Positions 46,772 through 57,292 are shown, counted from the first letter of the stretch. The stretch is DNA of 64,000 nt from Metarhizium brunneum (GCF_013426205.1 NC_089423.1:2418001-2482000), one strand, 5' to 3'. The notes: generated from the letters alone by a model not told the origin. Translations and numbers: made by a program.

Positions 46772-47922
46772 GACGATGCTCGGTGTCCATGCAATGACGG
46801 CGTGCTCCAAGTGCCCGTGACGAGCTGCGGTAGGGGGACGATGGCAAGGCGACGATGCTCCGTTGGGTTGTTTGTTTGCCAGAAAGCCATTGGAACGCGT
46901 CCAACGTGGTGTGACTCTGATTGATCGGCGGGCCGCGGCCATTGCAGCAATCGTGCCCAATCCATAACTTACATGATCCAGACAACGCGGGGGAGCAATC
47001 CTCGGGGTAGCATCAAATGAAAGCCTATCATCATAGATGTCGGCGCTGTAGCCAATAAGTCGACCTCAGTCACCAACATTGGCCTAGCTGCGCACCGTCA
47101 CCCACGCGCATAATCGGGCGGTATGCCTCGGTTTTCCCCTCACGAACCATCTTTGTGCAGAGCTTCGGGGCCGCGAGCCCAATGGCGACCTTGTTTCGCC
47201 ATCAGTCTTGGCAGAAGTTCGTCATTGTGAGACCTTGATCAAGCGATATCTGTGCCGTTGCTGACTTACATGTATGTACGGAGCAGTTACAAGGTATTGC
47301 CAGGCCTGAAGCAAGGCTGATGGCCAGAATCGAGTTGTGATGGATCAATTGATTCCCCCGCCGGCCCCCACCCTTGATTCTCTGGCGGACCGTCTGTGTT
47401 CTGGCCAGCGGGGCGACCAGGGTGCCATGCCATGTACTTAGGTATGTTGTACGGATGGATATCTGGAGTCGACGGTTGGCTCCAGCCTCCCGATGTCAGA
47501 TGCCGCCACCTTAGCCAACGGCATTTCACCATCACATTGCTCCGTAGACACACGCTGCTCTCTCATCTTGTACAAAGTCGACAGGACAACGGAACGCGAG
47601 GGCCCACAGTTGCAGGTTCAGTGTATTTTCATCCATTATGGCTACTGGTACTATAGCCTTCTCATTTTAGAAGGGTCCAACGCTAGTTCAACCCGCCCGC
47701 GCGCGTTGCTGTATGTATATCAATATTCCTGTGAGCAGCCGACGGCAATCCACTCTATTAACCTTTGTGATAAGTCAGAACCAAATCCACTCCACTCATT
47801 CGAGTAATACCAGAAAGTGAATAAAAAGAGAAGGAGTTTTGTGTGTGTTTGTTTCATCCAAAGACGGCACTAAGGTGCCCACTGCCTTGCTTTCGCTCTC
47901 TCCCGGCAGCGTTGTGCTGGTG
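46772..47922. other. intergenic region upstream of GH92
   Basis: This 1.15-kb spacer holds the GH92 promoter and the sirtuin 3' side. There is a near-match to the TACGGAGTA motif (TACGGAGCA) near 47277-47285. No gene is supported. Confidence 0.4.
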
Positions 47923-49065
47923 TCATAGGCTGAATTCTCCATTTTCTTGCAATTTCCCAATCACCGGCTCGAGAAGTCTGGGAAGCGCATCTGCCGCATC
48001 TTGACCGAAAGCGAAATCTCCCGGCTGTATCTTGTACAGCTCCGTCTCCTCCTCGGCCTCGGGGTTGATGGTACAGATTCGAGCCCCATGCAACTTTGCT
48101 TCTGAGATGTATCCGGCCGCGGGATACACTTGTGCGGATGTGCCTATAACGAGCATCAAGTCCTAAAAATAACGTGTAAGCCACCTTCTATTAACAGCGG
48201 TTTTGCTTTGCAGCTAGCTCCTGGCCCACTGCTCACTGCGCCAACCAAAGCAGGGTAGTGCTGAGGCGTACAATCTTATCCCTTGTGATCCATTCATCGA
48301 TATTTTCAATCATATTCTCATCAAGCTCCTCGCCAAACCAAACCACGCCAGGTCGTTGAATGCCCGTTTGACACTTGGGACATTTGGGCAGCTCCTCTTC
48401 GGGAACGTGCTTGATTCGGTGGTACGGGTCCAAGAGAGGAAGCGACTCTCCGGGGGGAGGATCCTCCGAGCCAGCCTGTAAAGATGGGCAGAATGGGTCG
48501 TCAAAGTTGTCCCGCTGAATCCAACCGCAGCCTTCCGTCGTGCATTTTATATCGAACAAGGAGCCGTGCAGCGTGCAAAGTTGCTCAGGTGGATGGCTTG
48601 CTCGTTGAGACAGGTCTGCAGAGAGACAAAGGCGCAAATAGCCTCGCATTAGTCAAACCACGAACAAGATGGAGGTACTCAACTGACCCCGAGGAGCGGG
48701 AGCGGGTGCCCACTCCCTTCCAAATATGGGCGGTTGAAGAACTCACTATCAACATTTTGTGTTAAACATAAGAAATCCGGGTTCTTCTTGGCCAAGGCCG
48801 CCAGAGCTTCATGGCCAGGGTTTGGCTTGGCTTTCAAGGCCAGGTGGCGTCGCCAACCATAGAATAACCACACAAGACCTGGATCCGTCGTAAAGGCCCT
48901 CATCGTGGCTAGCTTTGTGGGCGAGTGCATCCTCCAGAGACCTCCGGCTCCACGAAACGTTGGGAGACCAGACGAGGCACTTAGGCCAGCGCCGCAGAGG
49001 GCCAGGATGCGACGGCTGGAACGAAGGACCTCATGAAAGGTCTCTACATCGTTGTGGGGAGGCAT
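47923..49065 (-). CDS. class III (SIRT5-like) NAD-dependent protein deacylase
   Basis: Three exons on the minus strand (49065-48747, 48615-48272, 48162-47923) give 300 residues. The NAD-binding motif is LCGAGLSASSGLPTFRGAGG, near-identical in layout to SIRT5. TQNVDNLSQRAS, made across intron 1, and the LHGS containing the catalytic His follow. Zinc is held by CTTEGC and CPKC. RPGVVWFGEELDENM and VIGTSAQVYPAAGY complete the core. In the substrate pocket the sequence LFYGWRRH places Tyr and Arg as in the Y-x-x-R motif by which SIRT5 and bacterial CobB bind succinyl, malonyl and glutaryl lysine. No clear mitochondrial leader is seen, so the location could be cytosolic or nuclear. It probably reverses metabolic acidic acylations. 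The intron 2 acceptor (TTTTTAG) is followed directly by DLMLVIGTS. Confidence 0.92.
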
Positions 49066-49127
49066 CGAATCCGGTCCGACAGATGAATGAATATATATGA
49101 ATATGTATTAAAAAAAAGAAAATAAAG

Positions 49128-49147
49128 AAAGAAGAAGAAGAAGAAGA
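49128..49147. repeat. GAA microsatellite
   Basis: A run of about six GAA units lies about 60 bases upstream of the sirtuin start codon (on the minus strand it reads TTC). Confidence 0.85.
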
Positions 49148-50235
49148 GATAAGAGATAAATCAACGTATGAATATTCTGTTCTTGGAAACTACCAGTTGA
49201 CCGAGCGGGTGTGGTGTGTCGTGAGTGGCCACTGCCGGTACCGGCTGGGGTAGCCCGGAAGCCGCCAGTGCTAAGAGGCGATCACGATCAAGATCAAGGC
49301 GAGCTGTGGTGGGGTGAGGATGAGCAACACTCTGCTATCCTAAACGGGAGAGCGAATTGTCTGTCATAGGCCGGCCGGGCTGTAGCGCGAGGACGCATCG
49401 ATGAAAAAGGCCTGCGAAGAAGAAGGGTTGGTTGGTGTGAGTTTTGCAGATGGAGAGAAAAAGAAAGAGGCTGTGTGAGGCGAAAGTACGAGGAGGTGGT
49501 TGCAAAAAAAAAAAGACACACACGCCGATGCTGCTGATTTTAGAAGAATCAGGGCCAACCGGGACCAGTTGCTTCAGGTGAGCAAGCACTTTGCACTTCG
49601 GCGCTTTACCAAAGCGGTGCCCAGGGACACAGATGGCGACTTGGGGCAACCTCGCCTGGTACTTTCGAACATCGTGCGGAATTCTCAGTGGCACAGGTAC
49701 CTGATCGCCGGCAAAAGGTACTCCCAACTCCAGACTTCCGTACTCCGTACTCGGACCGTGGGGATAGCAGCCTGGGCACCTGCGCAGCAGACTTGGGGGT
49801 GTCCCAGGTGCCCGCTTCTGCACACTGGTGCAAGCCTCACATGTGCTAGGTACTAGGTAAGCTAACGAGCACTTGAGAGACCAGACTGGACTTTTGCAGC
49901 GACCAAGCCACAGGCCCCCAACATGAATCAAGCACCCAGATACGAGCCAGTACCAGAAATATATGTACGTGCTGCTTCATCAACCAACATGCCAGGCGCT
50001 AATAATATTTACAAAAAAGCATTCCGTACTTTACGCAGCACAGCATATTTATTGCAGGATACCGCGCTGTCGGCAGTCACCGCCACTCTTTGTGTCGCCG
50101 CCACCATCTGCCACCCAAACACAAGCAGAGTACCAGATATGTAGCTGACATCTGGATGATAATGCATGCGCTTCCAACTTGTGCTACGTACTAGCATCAA
50201 CAACACCTGTCGAGTCTGGACCTGTGGCCCTGTCG

Positions 50236-50254
50236 CCTACTTACTTAAAGTAGG
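50236..50254. repeat. short perfect inverted repeat (CCTACTT/AAGTAGG)
   Basis: Two 7-base arms (50236-50242 and 50248-50254) flank a 5-base loop. It belongs to a family of TAAGTA/AAGTAC palindromic sequences also seen near 54.4 and 54.7 kb. Confidence 0.7.
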
Positions 50255-51028
50255 TACTTAAAGGTACTACTCCGTATTGACTTATTAAGTACGTGCCCAT
50301 CTGCGCATGCAACCAACCAGGCCCATTGTAGATACCTGGCGCATGAAAGTCACATCGCAGTCCTCAGCGTCCGGAGCCTAGTCTGCTCTCCACCATGCCA
50401 ATCAACCACGTTCTCGACTGGACGTCCAATGCAGCCTCGATGTTGGGCTAGCGCCGTTTTCAGACCGAGAGACAGAAGTTCAGATGAGCAGTTGCTCTCA
50501 CCCTGGCCCTGGTCATGCTCCGGCTCGTCGTACCAGCACCACCCTGCATCTGCGCACCGCTCCTCGAGACCCTTCAGCTTCGCAATGTCCCGCAAACCCC
50601 TCCTTCATTCATTTATTCCCTTCTTTATTTGGAGCACTTTTCAGCATCTATCCACTATTATGTCGTGCCTTCTTAGTGCCTTCTGCGCCTCCTCCCTGCG
50701 CCTCCAGGCCCGAGCCGGTGCTCTGCCAGGGACGCCGGCGAGGCAATGGATGCACTCCCCAGGAGGACACGAAACCGCGACCCAAAGTCGCGCAGAGCTT
50801 GCCCCGAATTTATTCGTGTTGGATCAAATATGAAGACGGGATGGCGAGCACCGGCTTCCATGGCCTGACATGCAAATAACGTCCACCACACCCCCTCCCC
50901 AAATGATGCTTCGTCATTGTTGGAGCCAACCCGCATCAATCCCTGCTCGGTTTGCACCAACAATGTTTCTCGACGGTGCCAAGAAATTTCAGAAACACCC
51001 AAATACATGCTAAGTTTTTAACTTTTAA

Positions 51029-51077
51029 TTGTTTCGCTCTGTAGTCAAATGAAATTACACGCATGATACAAGTATCG
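51029..51077 (+). repeat. dispersed 49-bp repeat, copy B, flanked by a 14-bp direct repeat
   Basis: It matches copy A (43673-43721) at 46 of 49 positions. It lies between TACATGCTAAGTTT (51004-51017) and TACATACTAAGTTT (51093-51106), which differ at one base. The tRNA-Ile gene begins 200 bases downstream. Confidence 0.75.
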
Positions 51078-51276
51078 TGCAAGCGTAAAATGTACATACT
51101 AAGTTTACACTAGTATTTTGGTCCGCGTTCCATCATATCTACCTACATACATACATCCTGTCCTTCCGCTAGTTGATGTTTCGTCCATCGGTCCGCGGTA
51201 ATCGCATGGCTTGGTGGCCTGAAGGAGTGGAGAATTTAGATAATCAATAACAGACCTGAGGCAGCAACAAAGGATA

Positions 51277-51360
51277 GCTTCCGTAGCTCAGTTGGTTAGA
51301 GCTTCGTACTAATAAACGTTAGTGATGCGGAGGCCGCAGGTTCAAGCCCTGCCGGGAGCA
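51277..51360 (+). tRNA. tRNA-Ile(AAT): tRNA-Ile (anticodon AAT) with a 10-nt intron
   Basis: The acceptor stem is GCTTCCG paired with CGGGAGC (one T-G pair), and A51360 is the discriminator base. The D-arm is TAGCTCAGTTGGTTAGAGC. The anticodon stem TCGTA (51304-51308) pairs with TGCGG (51326-51330), with two T-G pairs. The loop reads CT-AAT-A, then an intron AACGTTAGTG (51315-51324) directly after position 37, then A. Anticodon AAT is at 51311-51313. The T-arm is GCAGG-TTCAAGC-CCTGC. The D-arm (TAGCTCAGTTGG) and T-arm (GGTTCAAGCCC) contain the internal A and B boxes for RNA polymerase III. A T-rich terminator run (nine or so T) is near 51390-51403. Confidence 0.92.
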
Positions 51361-52201
51361 AAGTCGTTCCACGATGCTGTCCTTATCGTGCTGTTTTTTT
51401 TTTCATCTTCCTCTGTGCCAACTTTGAATTTTAAGTTTGCCTTTTTTTTTAACCAAGAAAAGCCACCGGTCTTCTATACGTTACACCTATACTAGGAAAT
51501 ACCAACGATCACTATTTTCTTCCTCCGGAATGCTGTCAAGTGTCATTACCGACTCCGAGACCTTGAATGAGAACTTGCTAGTCGAGTTGTACCTTACTAC
51601 ATATACTTCGTCACGTCGCCGTAGGTAATCACGGCTGCATGATTTCCGTCTACTTGGTCAGAGTTGGTGTGTGCCGGACATTTGCTCTGTTTAGTTTACT
51701 TGTTTTATTTGTTTCTTGACTCGTCCTAGCATAACCCCGAGTAACAAAAAAAAACCTCATGTCCTTCATCATAATACCACCATTATTCCAACCGAAACAT
51801 CACCAAGGCCAATACAACCTTTGACAATCGATAGGTGGCAACCGTACCAGAGCCTCACTCCCATAAAACGGGCTTGGAAACCACGCCATCATCTCGTTGA
51901 GAAACCCAATGGAAACAGCAAAATCTAAAGTTTGGCAACCTTCCAGCCAACTGCATAGACAGGCATTCTTTCGTTCAGAGAGGAGAAACAACCAGACAAA
52001 AAAAATTCCGACATCATAATAGTCGGCCTATGCAACTCCCCGCAATGTATAGTCCTAAAAGGTTCTTTCAATGTGCCTTGATATCCGTGTTTACGCCGAA
52101 AAAAAGTGCGAGCGGAATGTCCGCTGATGACCCCGTGAGGTGTTTATGAAAATCGTTGACGCTTGAGATGAGATGTGAGCGTGGTGTCGGTCCAATCGAG
52201 G
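51361..52201. other. intergenic region downstream of tRNA-Ile
   Basis: It holds the polymerase III terminator run near 51390-51403 and the 3' side of Ubc8. No gene is supported. Confidence 0.4.
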
Positions 52202-53337
52202 TTATACGTCGTCCATCTGCCCTGCTGGTTCTTCGTCCTCATCGTCAAAGCTAGCAACTGAAGACATGTCGTCCTCGTCTTCGCTTTCGGCCCCTGCTTC
52301 GTCGGCTGCGTCTTTCGTTGCGTACTTTTGTACATACTCTACAAATCCCATCTATTAGTCCCGAGAGCCATGGTTGCAAGGATCAAAGTGCACTCAACGC
52401 TTACCCTTGACCTTGGCGTCGTAACTTTTGGGCTCTCGTATCAACAGGGCGGCTGCCTCTCCGTTGAGGGGATCGGTTGGGTTCGGGTAGCGTAAAAGCT
52501 GCGGGAGGAAGACCTCGAAGATGTTGATCATGTCGAACATCGGTGACCATGTTTGGTTGATTACGTCCAAACAAACGGATCCGGACCTGTCGAGGGCCAA
52601 TATGTCTCAGTACTGCCAGACACTGCAAACATTTGGCTTTCCCACTCTGGCGCCATCTGTTTGAACGCATCCACGAGACGCCATGTACCAAGTGTCTACT
52701 CACAGCTCATCGATGTTGGGGTGGAAGATACGGTTGACGAAGCCGATGCTAGGTGACTTATACGGATAGGTATCAGGCAACTCGACGTGCACTTTCCAGA
52801 GGCCGCCTTCAAAAGGAGCTATAGTTGAGCGTATTAGCGTCGAGTCTAGAGGCATGTGTGGGTTATTCATCGTGGGCTCTGCATACTCTCGGCCGGGCCC
52901 TTGAAACGGACGAAGAACTCTTGCCTGTTTGTCGTTCTGGTAAGAAAGAATTCGTCGGCGTGGGAAAAGGCGCGTAGCCAAGGTAAGCATCTTACACTGC
53001 GCGAAGTTAGCAGCCATCAGGCAACAGCGAACGAGATGGCATACTGTTATCGTTGACCAGGGTTACCTCATAGTCACTCATGAGCCTACAAATGTCAGTT
53101 TGACCGTGGGGTTTTGGGTGAAATTAGAGGCAGTGTGTCCACCATACATCCTGTGATTAGTGTTAGCAGGTCATGGAAAGCAAAGCAGCGTAATGTATGA
53201 GAGTCGAGTTCGGGTAGCGGCGGCGTACTTCATGACCTGGACGAGATGATGTCAGCGGAGAGAGGAACTCGTTGTCTACAGCACCAGGCACAGACGGCAC
53301 TTACATCAGTCTCGATTCTTCGGCGCGGGCTACTCAT
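52202..53337 (-). CDS. UBC8: ubiquitin-conjugating enzyme E2 Ubc8 (UBE2H type) with micro-exons
   Basis: Nine exons on the minus strand: 53337-53305, 53236-53229, 53150-53148, 53085-53045, 52996, 52924-52887, 52818-52704, 52586-52405 and 52338-52202. They total 558 bases and give 185 residues in one frame. The product starts [20 protein letters not shown] and contains [20 protein letters not shown] with the active-site Cys, and [20 protein letters not shown]. It ends in the acidic tail ([15 protein letters not shown]) typical of Ubc8/UBE2H. In yeast Ubc8 works with the GID/CTLH ligase to degrade gluconeogenic enzymes such as fructose-1,6-bisphosphatase. The 8-nt exon 2 (GTCATGAA), 3-nt exon 3 (GAT) and 1-nt exon 5 (T) are needed to obtain DVMKMLMSDY and NDNMQEFFVRF, the expected family sequence. 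Exon 3 is optional for frame; exon 5 is not. Confidence 0.88.
52996..52996 (-). other. predicted single-nucleotide exon of Ubc8
   Basis: The base T (minus strand) lies between an AG acceptor at 52998-52997, preceded by a TGCTAAC branch point, and a GTAAGA donor at 52995. It completes the Met codon of NDNMQEF. Without it the flanking exons are out of frame. Confidence 0.6.
53148..53150 (-). other. predicted 3-nt micro-exon of Ubc8
   Basis: GAT (minus strand) follows a TGCTAAC branch point and an ATCACAG acceptor, and precedes a GTATGG donor. It adds one residue, turning MKLMS into MKMLMS, as in relatives. Longer readings of this exon give a stop. Confidence 0.65.
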
Positions 53338-54380
53338 TTTGGCAGGCTCGCAGCGATCACTGCGTCGCGTGGTGTGCTCTTCGAAAGTTGAGGGAATGTC
53401 TCACGACTCGGGAACCGGCGACGTCACTACTGATAAGAATGGGCTGGAACAAGGGTGCGAGACGAAAGACGGCAGGTCGGCGGCGGTTACTGCTTCGACG
53501 AACAAAGATATGCGATGCTTCGGGTATAAACGGCGACGGATAGACGTTGTTTAACAAATAACGGGAGATGGACGAGATGGCCGAGTGTGCACTGCAGTCT
53601 TTGGCTCGAGGAGAGAATGTCGGGAGGGTCGACTCGAGTCACTCGACCAGGTTGACTCGGTTGTATTCAGGTGGGTGACGGCGGCACAAGTCGGCACCTG
53701 TATGGGCATGTATGGGCCTGGCTGGTGCAATCAATGTTACGGGACAGGGCCTACTTGACTGACTTGGTGGTAAATGTCGACCTGTCCTTCCTTGTGTGCC
53801 AGTTGTCGATGTGTTCTGGCCCGGTCTGGTGCGGGGATGCGTTCAGCCAGCCAGTGAGTAATCCGGCTTGCCAGCCAGCCAACGGGCGGGCACTCTCTCT
53901 CTGGAGGATGGGGCCGCATGACCTCCAGACCTTTCAAATGTCCGGTTACTTGGGCAGTACGGAGTAACTAAAACCAGATTGACTCATACTACAGCATGCA
54001 ATGGTCTGGTGCCTTTGGGCGTCCGCCAACCCAAGAAGGATCGGCAGCCCCCCGTTGGCCTCCTACACGTCAAAGGCTTGGGACCAGAGACCAGACTGGA
54101 CCGCCGGCTGGAGCCAATCCGACCACATGCTGCCAGGCAGCCTCTAACCTGACCCCTCCAGCTGCAGGCACAAGGCATGCACTAATGGTGGAGGCGATGA
54201 TGCCACTGGGCCGCAGCTGCCGCACAAGGCCGACTCGGTGCTTGGACTACCCAGCACATGTGCAATCTGGTGTGCCAGTACATGTCAACGTGGTAACATG
54301 TCTGGCCAGGCATCAGACTCACTGACGCTAGGTGCTAGTCGTGCTGGCACTGGGTGGTTAAGTAAAGTCAATACTTACAT

Positions 54381-54400
54381 GTACTTAAGTAAGTACCTAG
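54381..54400. repeat. short inverted repeat and copy 1 of TAAGTAAGTACCTAG
   Basis: GTACTTA (54381-54387) and TAAGTAC (54390-54396) form a small palindrome. The 15-mer TAAGTAAGTACCTAG (54386-54400) recurs exactly at 54696-54710. Confidence 0.7.
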
Positions 54401-54684
54401 CAGTGGCCACCGCCTGAGCCACAGCGCCTCGCACACGCCTCAGCCTTAAGCACTCGGGTGGCCGGAAACGATCGACCAGACCACCAGACCGTTGACATCT
54501 GAGTTAATCCCAGCAACTCACCACCAGGCTTTAAAATGTCGACCCAAATGCGTCTCGCCCATGTGACCCTCCACTTATTAATATTCTCTATCCAGTACTG
54601 TCGACACCTCTGGCTATTAGATTTGGCCATCTCAGTCTTGGAAATGACACAACAAGGCAACAGCATTAGTATTCTGTTGAGGAC

Positions 54685-54710
54685 CTAGGTACTTCTAAGT
54701 AAGTACCTAG
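54685..54710. repeat. perfect 10-bp inverted repeat (CTAGGTACTT/AAGTACCTAG)
   Basis: Arms 54685-54694 and 54701-54710 are exact reverse complements with a 6-base loop. The right part repeats the 15-mer found at 54386-54400, 310 bases earlier. Confidence 0.8.
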
Positions 54711-55916
54711 TAGCTACTGTACATTCATTCATGTACGTCGTACGTGTACATACTCTCTATAAGCCGCTCCAGGCAGGCAGGACGTCGCCATTGTGACAAA
54801 TCAGGCTTTCACCCCTTCAATTGACCGCATTGTGGTAAAACAACAAAGACGCAAGTTTGGGGCATGACTGGTCGTTTATTCCCCTCTGCCCTCAGACTTA
54901 CAGCACCAGTAACAGACGGCGCCGGCATCCCGTAACATTTCACAAAACTTGCGAGTGCCACCAGACTGCACATTGACAATCCTCGCCCATAGCAACCATC
55001 TATTGTTCTCGGCCAAACATGCGGATCGCGCCCAAATGAGCACGCAAGAAAGAAAAAAAAAACCTCAACAATACCTACCAGAAAACATCCGGACAAACAA
55101 TAACTGACTTGTCTCGAAAAACCATTTATTGTGCCACGAGACATGATCGACCTAAAGGCGTCTGCATCACCGGCCGCCCCCGGTCTCTCCTCCCTCCTCA
55201 ACCAACCACATCCCTCCCCAACGTCGTGGCTCCCAATCACCCGAGCCTCGGCACAGGCACGAACCCGTTCCATCGCCTCTCCGATAGACCGAGGAATCCG
55301 GTCCCGCTCGGCGACGGCGACAAGTGGACGCCAAACAATGCCTCTAGTTGGCAAATGGGGAGTCTTGATATTGAAAACAATAATAACAACCACTTGAGGT
55401 AATTTTTAATTTATTCCTTTTTTTTTTTTTAGAATAGACTGACTGCATCTTGCCATCCCAATACAAACAACCATTTGGAGAGCACAAACCAACCTAGCGA
55501 CAGAAAGTGGGTCGCCGCGCCGCCCTGACTGGTCAACCAGGCACCCGGATCTGAATCTGGGTTAGCAACTCTGGAACCGACCGGGGTACCTCGCCCCAGG
55601 GTGCTCCGTACTCCGTGCCCGTAAGAAAGGGAAAAAACACCACAATTTCCCAGAGATACTCAGTTCTACAACGTAAAATCCATCATGGCTAGCCTGAATA
55701 AAACCGCTTCTTCCGCCACAATTCAGGCACACCGTTTCTTTTCTTTTCCCATGCTCGGCATGACGGGGTTTACACGGTGACGTGCACACCAGAATATTTT
55801 GCGCCTTTTTTTTTCTACTCTCGGATATAGTGTATTGCGTGCAGTCCCTGTTGTACCGAGTACACCTTTCACTCGTTGCCCTTGCGGTACTTGTTCACTC
55901 ACTACGCTTGCGCGAG

Positions 55917-55924
55917 TATAAAAG
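55917..55924 (+). promoter_or_regulatory. TATA box of panB
   Basis: TATAAAAG lies 60 bases before the panB start codon. It is followed by a C-rich leader ending ACCATGT. Confidence 0.65.
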
Positions 55925-55983
55925 TACCCGCACCGGACCCTCACATACACCACATCCGTCCAAGCCTCTCCCACCCCAGAACC

Positions 55984-57134
55984 ATGTCTGCCGTCACCTC
56001 CCCTCTTAGACGGTCGTGTGCTCAACTTACACGAGCATCACCACCAAGCTCACTTGCCCTCGCCGCTCTTGTTCGTTCCCCCTTTTCATCTCCATCATCA
56101 ACTTTCCCCCCCTCCTTGTCAGCATGTGCAATTGCCTCACGTCAGACGCGGTACAGCTCCCACTCACCCATGGGGGCTGCACCCGCCAACCAGCGCAAGA
56201 AAGTTACTCTCGGTACCTTGAGGAGTCTGCATCGAAAGGGAGAGCCCATCACCATGATGACTGCCCATGACTTCCCCAGCGCCCATGTTGCCGATCATGC
56301 CGGCATGGATGTTATCCTGGTTGGCGACAGCCTGGCCATGGTCGCCTTGGGTATGGAGGATACCAGCGAGGTGCTTGTTGAAGAGATGCTGCTGCATTGT
56401 CGATCAGTAGCCCGAGCCACCAAGAGTGCATTCACGGTAAGTCATCTCGTATCGTCGTGGGATATTTTGCCAACAAGTACACCTAACATGCACTCCGTCA
56501 GGTCGGTGACCTGCCCATGGGCTCCTATGAAATCGCCCCTGAGCAAGCACTTGCCACCGCCATCCGCTTCATCAAGGAGGGACGCGTTCAGGGCATCAAG
56601 TTAGAAGGCGGCAAGGAAATGGTTCCCACCATTGAGAAAATCACCACCGCTGGTATTCCTGTCCTCGGTCACGTCGGTCTCACTCCGCAGCGGCAAAACT
56701 CTCTCGGAGGGTTCCGCGTTCAGGGCAAAACCTCCAGCGGCGCCATGAGCCTCCTCGAGGATGCTCTGGCTGTCCAGGCAGCAGGATGTTTCGCTGTCGT
56801 CCTTGAAGCCGTTCCAGCCGAAGTTGCTGCACTCGTCACCCAGAAGTTGGCCATCCCCACCATCGGTATCGGTGCCGGTGCCGGCTGCTCAGGCCAAGTT
56901 CTTGTTCAAACGGACATGACTGGTAACTTCCCCCCTGGTCGATACCTACCCAAGTTTGTCAAGAAGTATGGTGATGTATGGGGCGAGGCAATGAAGGCCA
57001 TCGAGGCCTACCGAGATGATGTCAAAGCTCGCGAGTATCCTGCCAAGGAGCACACGTATCCTATGCCACAGGAAGAATTTGCCGCATTTGAAAAGGGAGT
57101 CAAGGCGTTGGAAAATGTGGCTGATCAAGCTTGA
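55984..57134 (+). CDS. panB: ketopantoate hydroxymethyltransferase (3-methyl-2-oxobutanoate hydroxymethyltransferase), mitochondrial
   Basis: Two exons, 55984-56436 and 56502-57134, give 361 residues; the intron starts GTAAGT and joins SAFT/VGDLPMGSYE. Residues 1-60 are rich in Ser, Arg, Pro and Ala without acid, a mitochondrial targeting peptide. The catalytic core has TMMTAHDFPSAHVADHAGMD, ILVGDSLAMVALGMEDT (metal-binding Asp), VQGIKLEGGKEM, VLGHVGLTPQ and IGIGAGAGCSGQVLV, all family signatures. The enzyme transfers a hydroxymethyl group from 5,10-methylene-tetrahydrofolate to 3-methyl-2-oxobutanoate to make ketopantoate, the first committed step to pantothenate and coenzyme A. Its 3' end faces Atg12, 158 bases away. 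Confidence 0.97.
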
Positions 57135-57292
57135 GGACGGCACATGTTGGGACATGTTGAGTGGGGGCGGCAGCACTTGATGATTCGGTTTTTGTGAGCG
57201 AGCGCATTTGCATTGCATGCGAGGCGGGTTTTCTGATTCTCAGGAGGCATATTTTGCGTTTTATAGATATTTCCAGCAAGATAGATGACAGT

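Larger units (their letters stand above)
49066..51276. other. intergenic region with short palindromes and a dispersed repeat
   Basis: No protein gene is supported. It contains a GAA microsatellite, a CCAGACTGG motif at 49881-49889, TACTCCGTA nonamers at 49741-49749 and 50268-50276, a short perfect inverted repeat at 50236-50254, and the second copy of the 49-bp repeat at 51029-51077. Confidence 0.5.
53338..55983. other. 2.6-kb intergenic region between Ubc8 and PanB
   Basis: No gene is supported. A 194-codon open frame on the minus strand (54809-55393) is Cys-rich, includes a Phe run from a poly-A stretch, and has no domain. The region holds a TACGGAGTA nonamer (53958-53966), a CCAGACTGG motif (54091-54099), the TAAGTA palindromes near 54.4-54.7 kb, and the PanB promoter with a TATA box. 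Confidence 0.5.

Noticed and set aside
46772..46960. 63-residue upstream extension of the GH92 gene
   Set aside because: It would place the signal peptide internally, which does not fit a secreted enzyme.
54809..55393. 194-codon minus-strand open frame in the Ubc8-PanB spacer
   Set aside because: It contains a Phe run from a poly-A/T tract and no recognisable domain; there is no supporting context.
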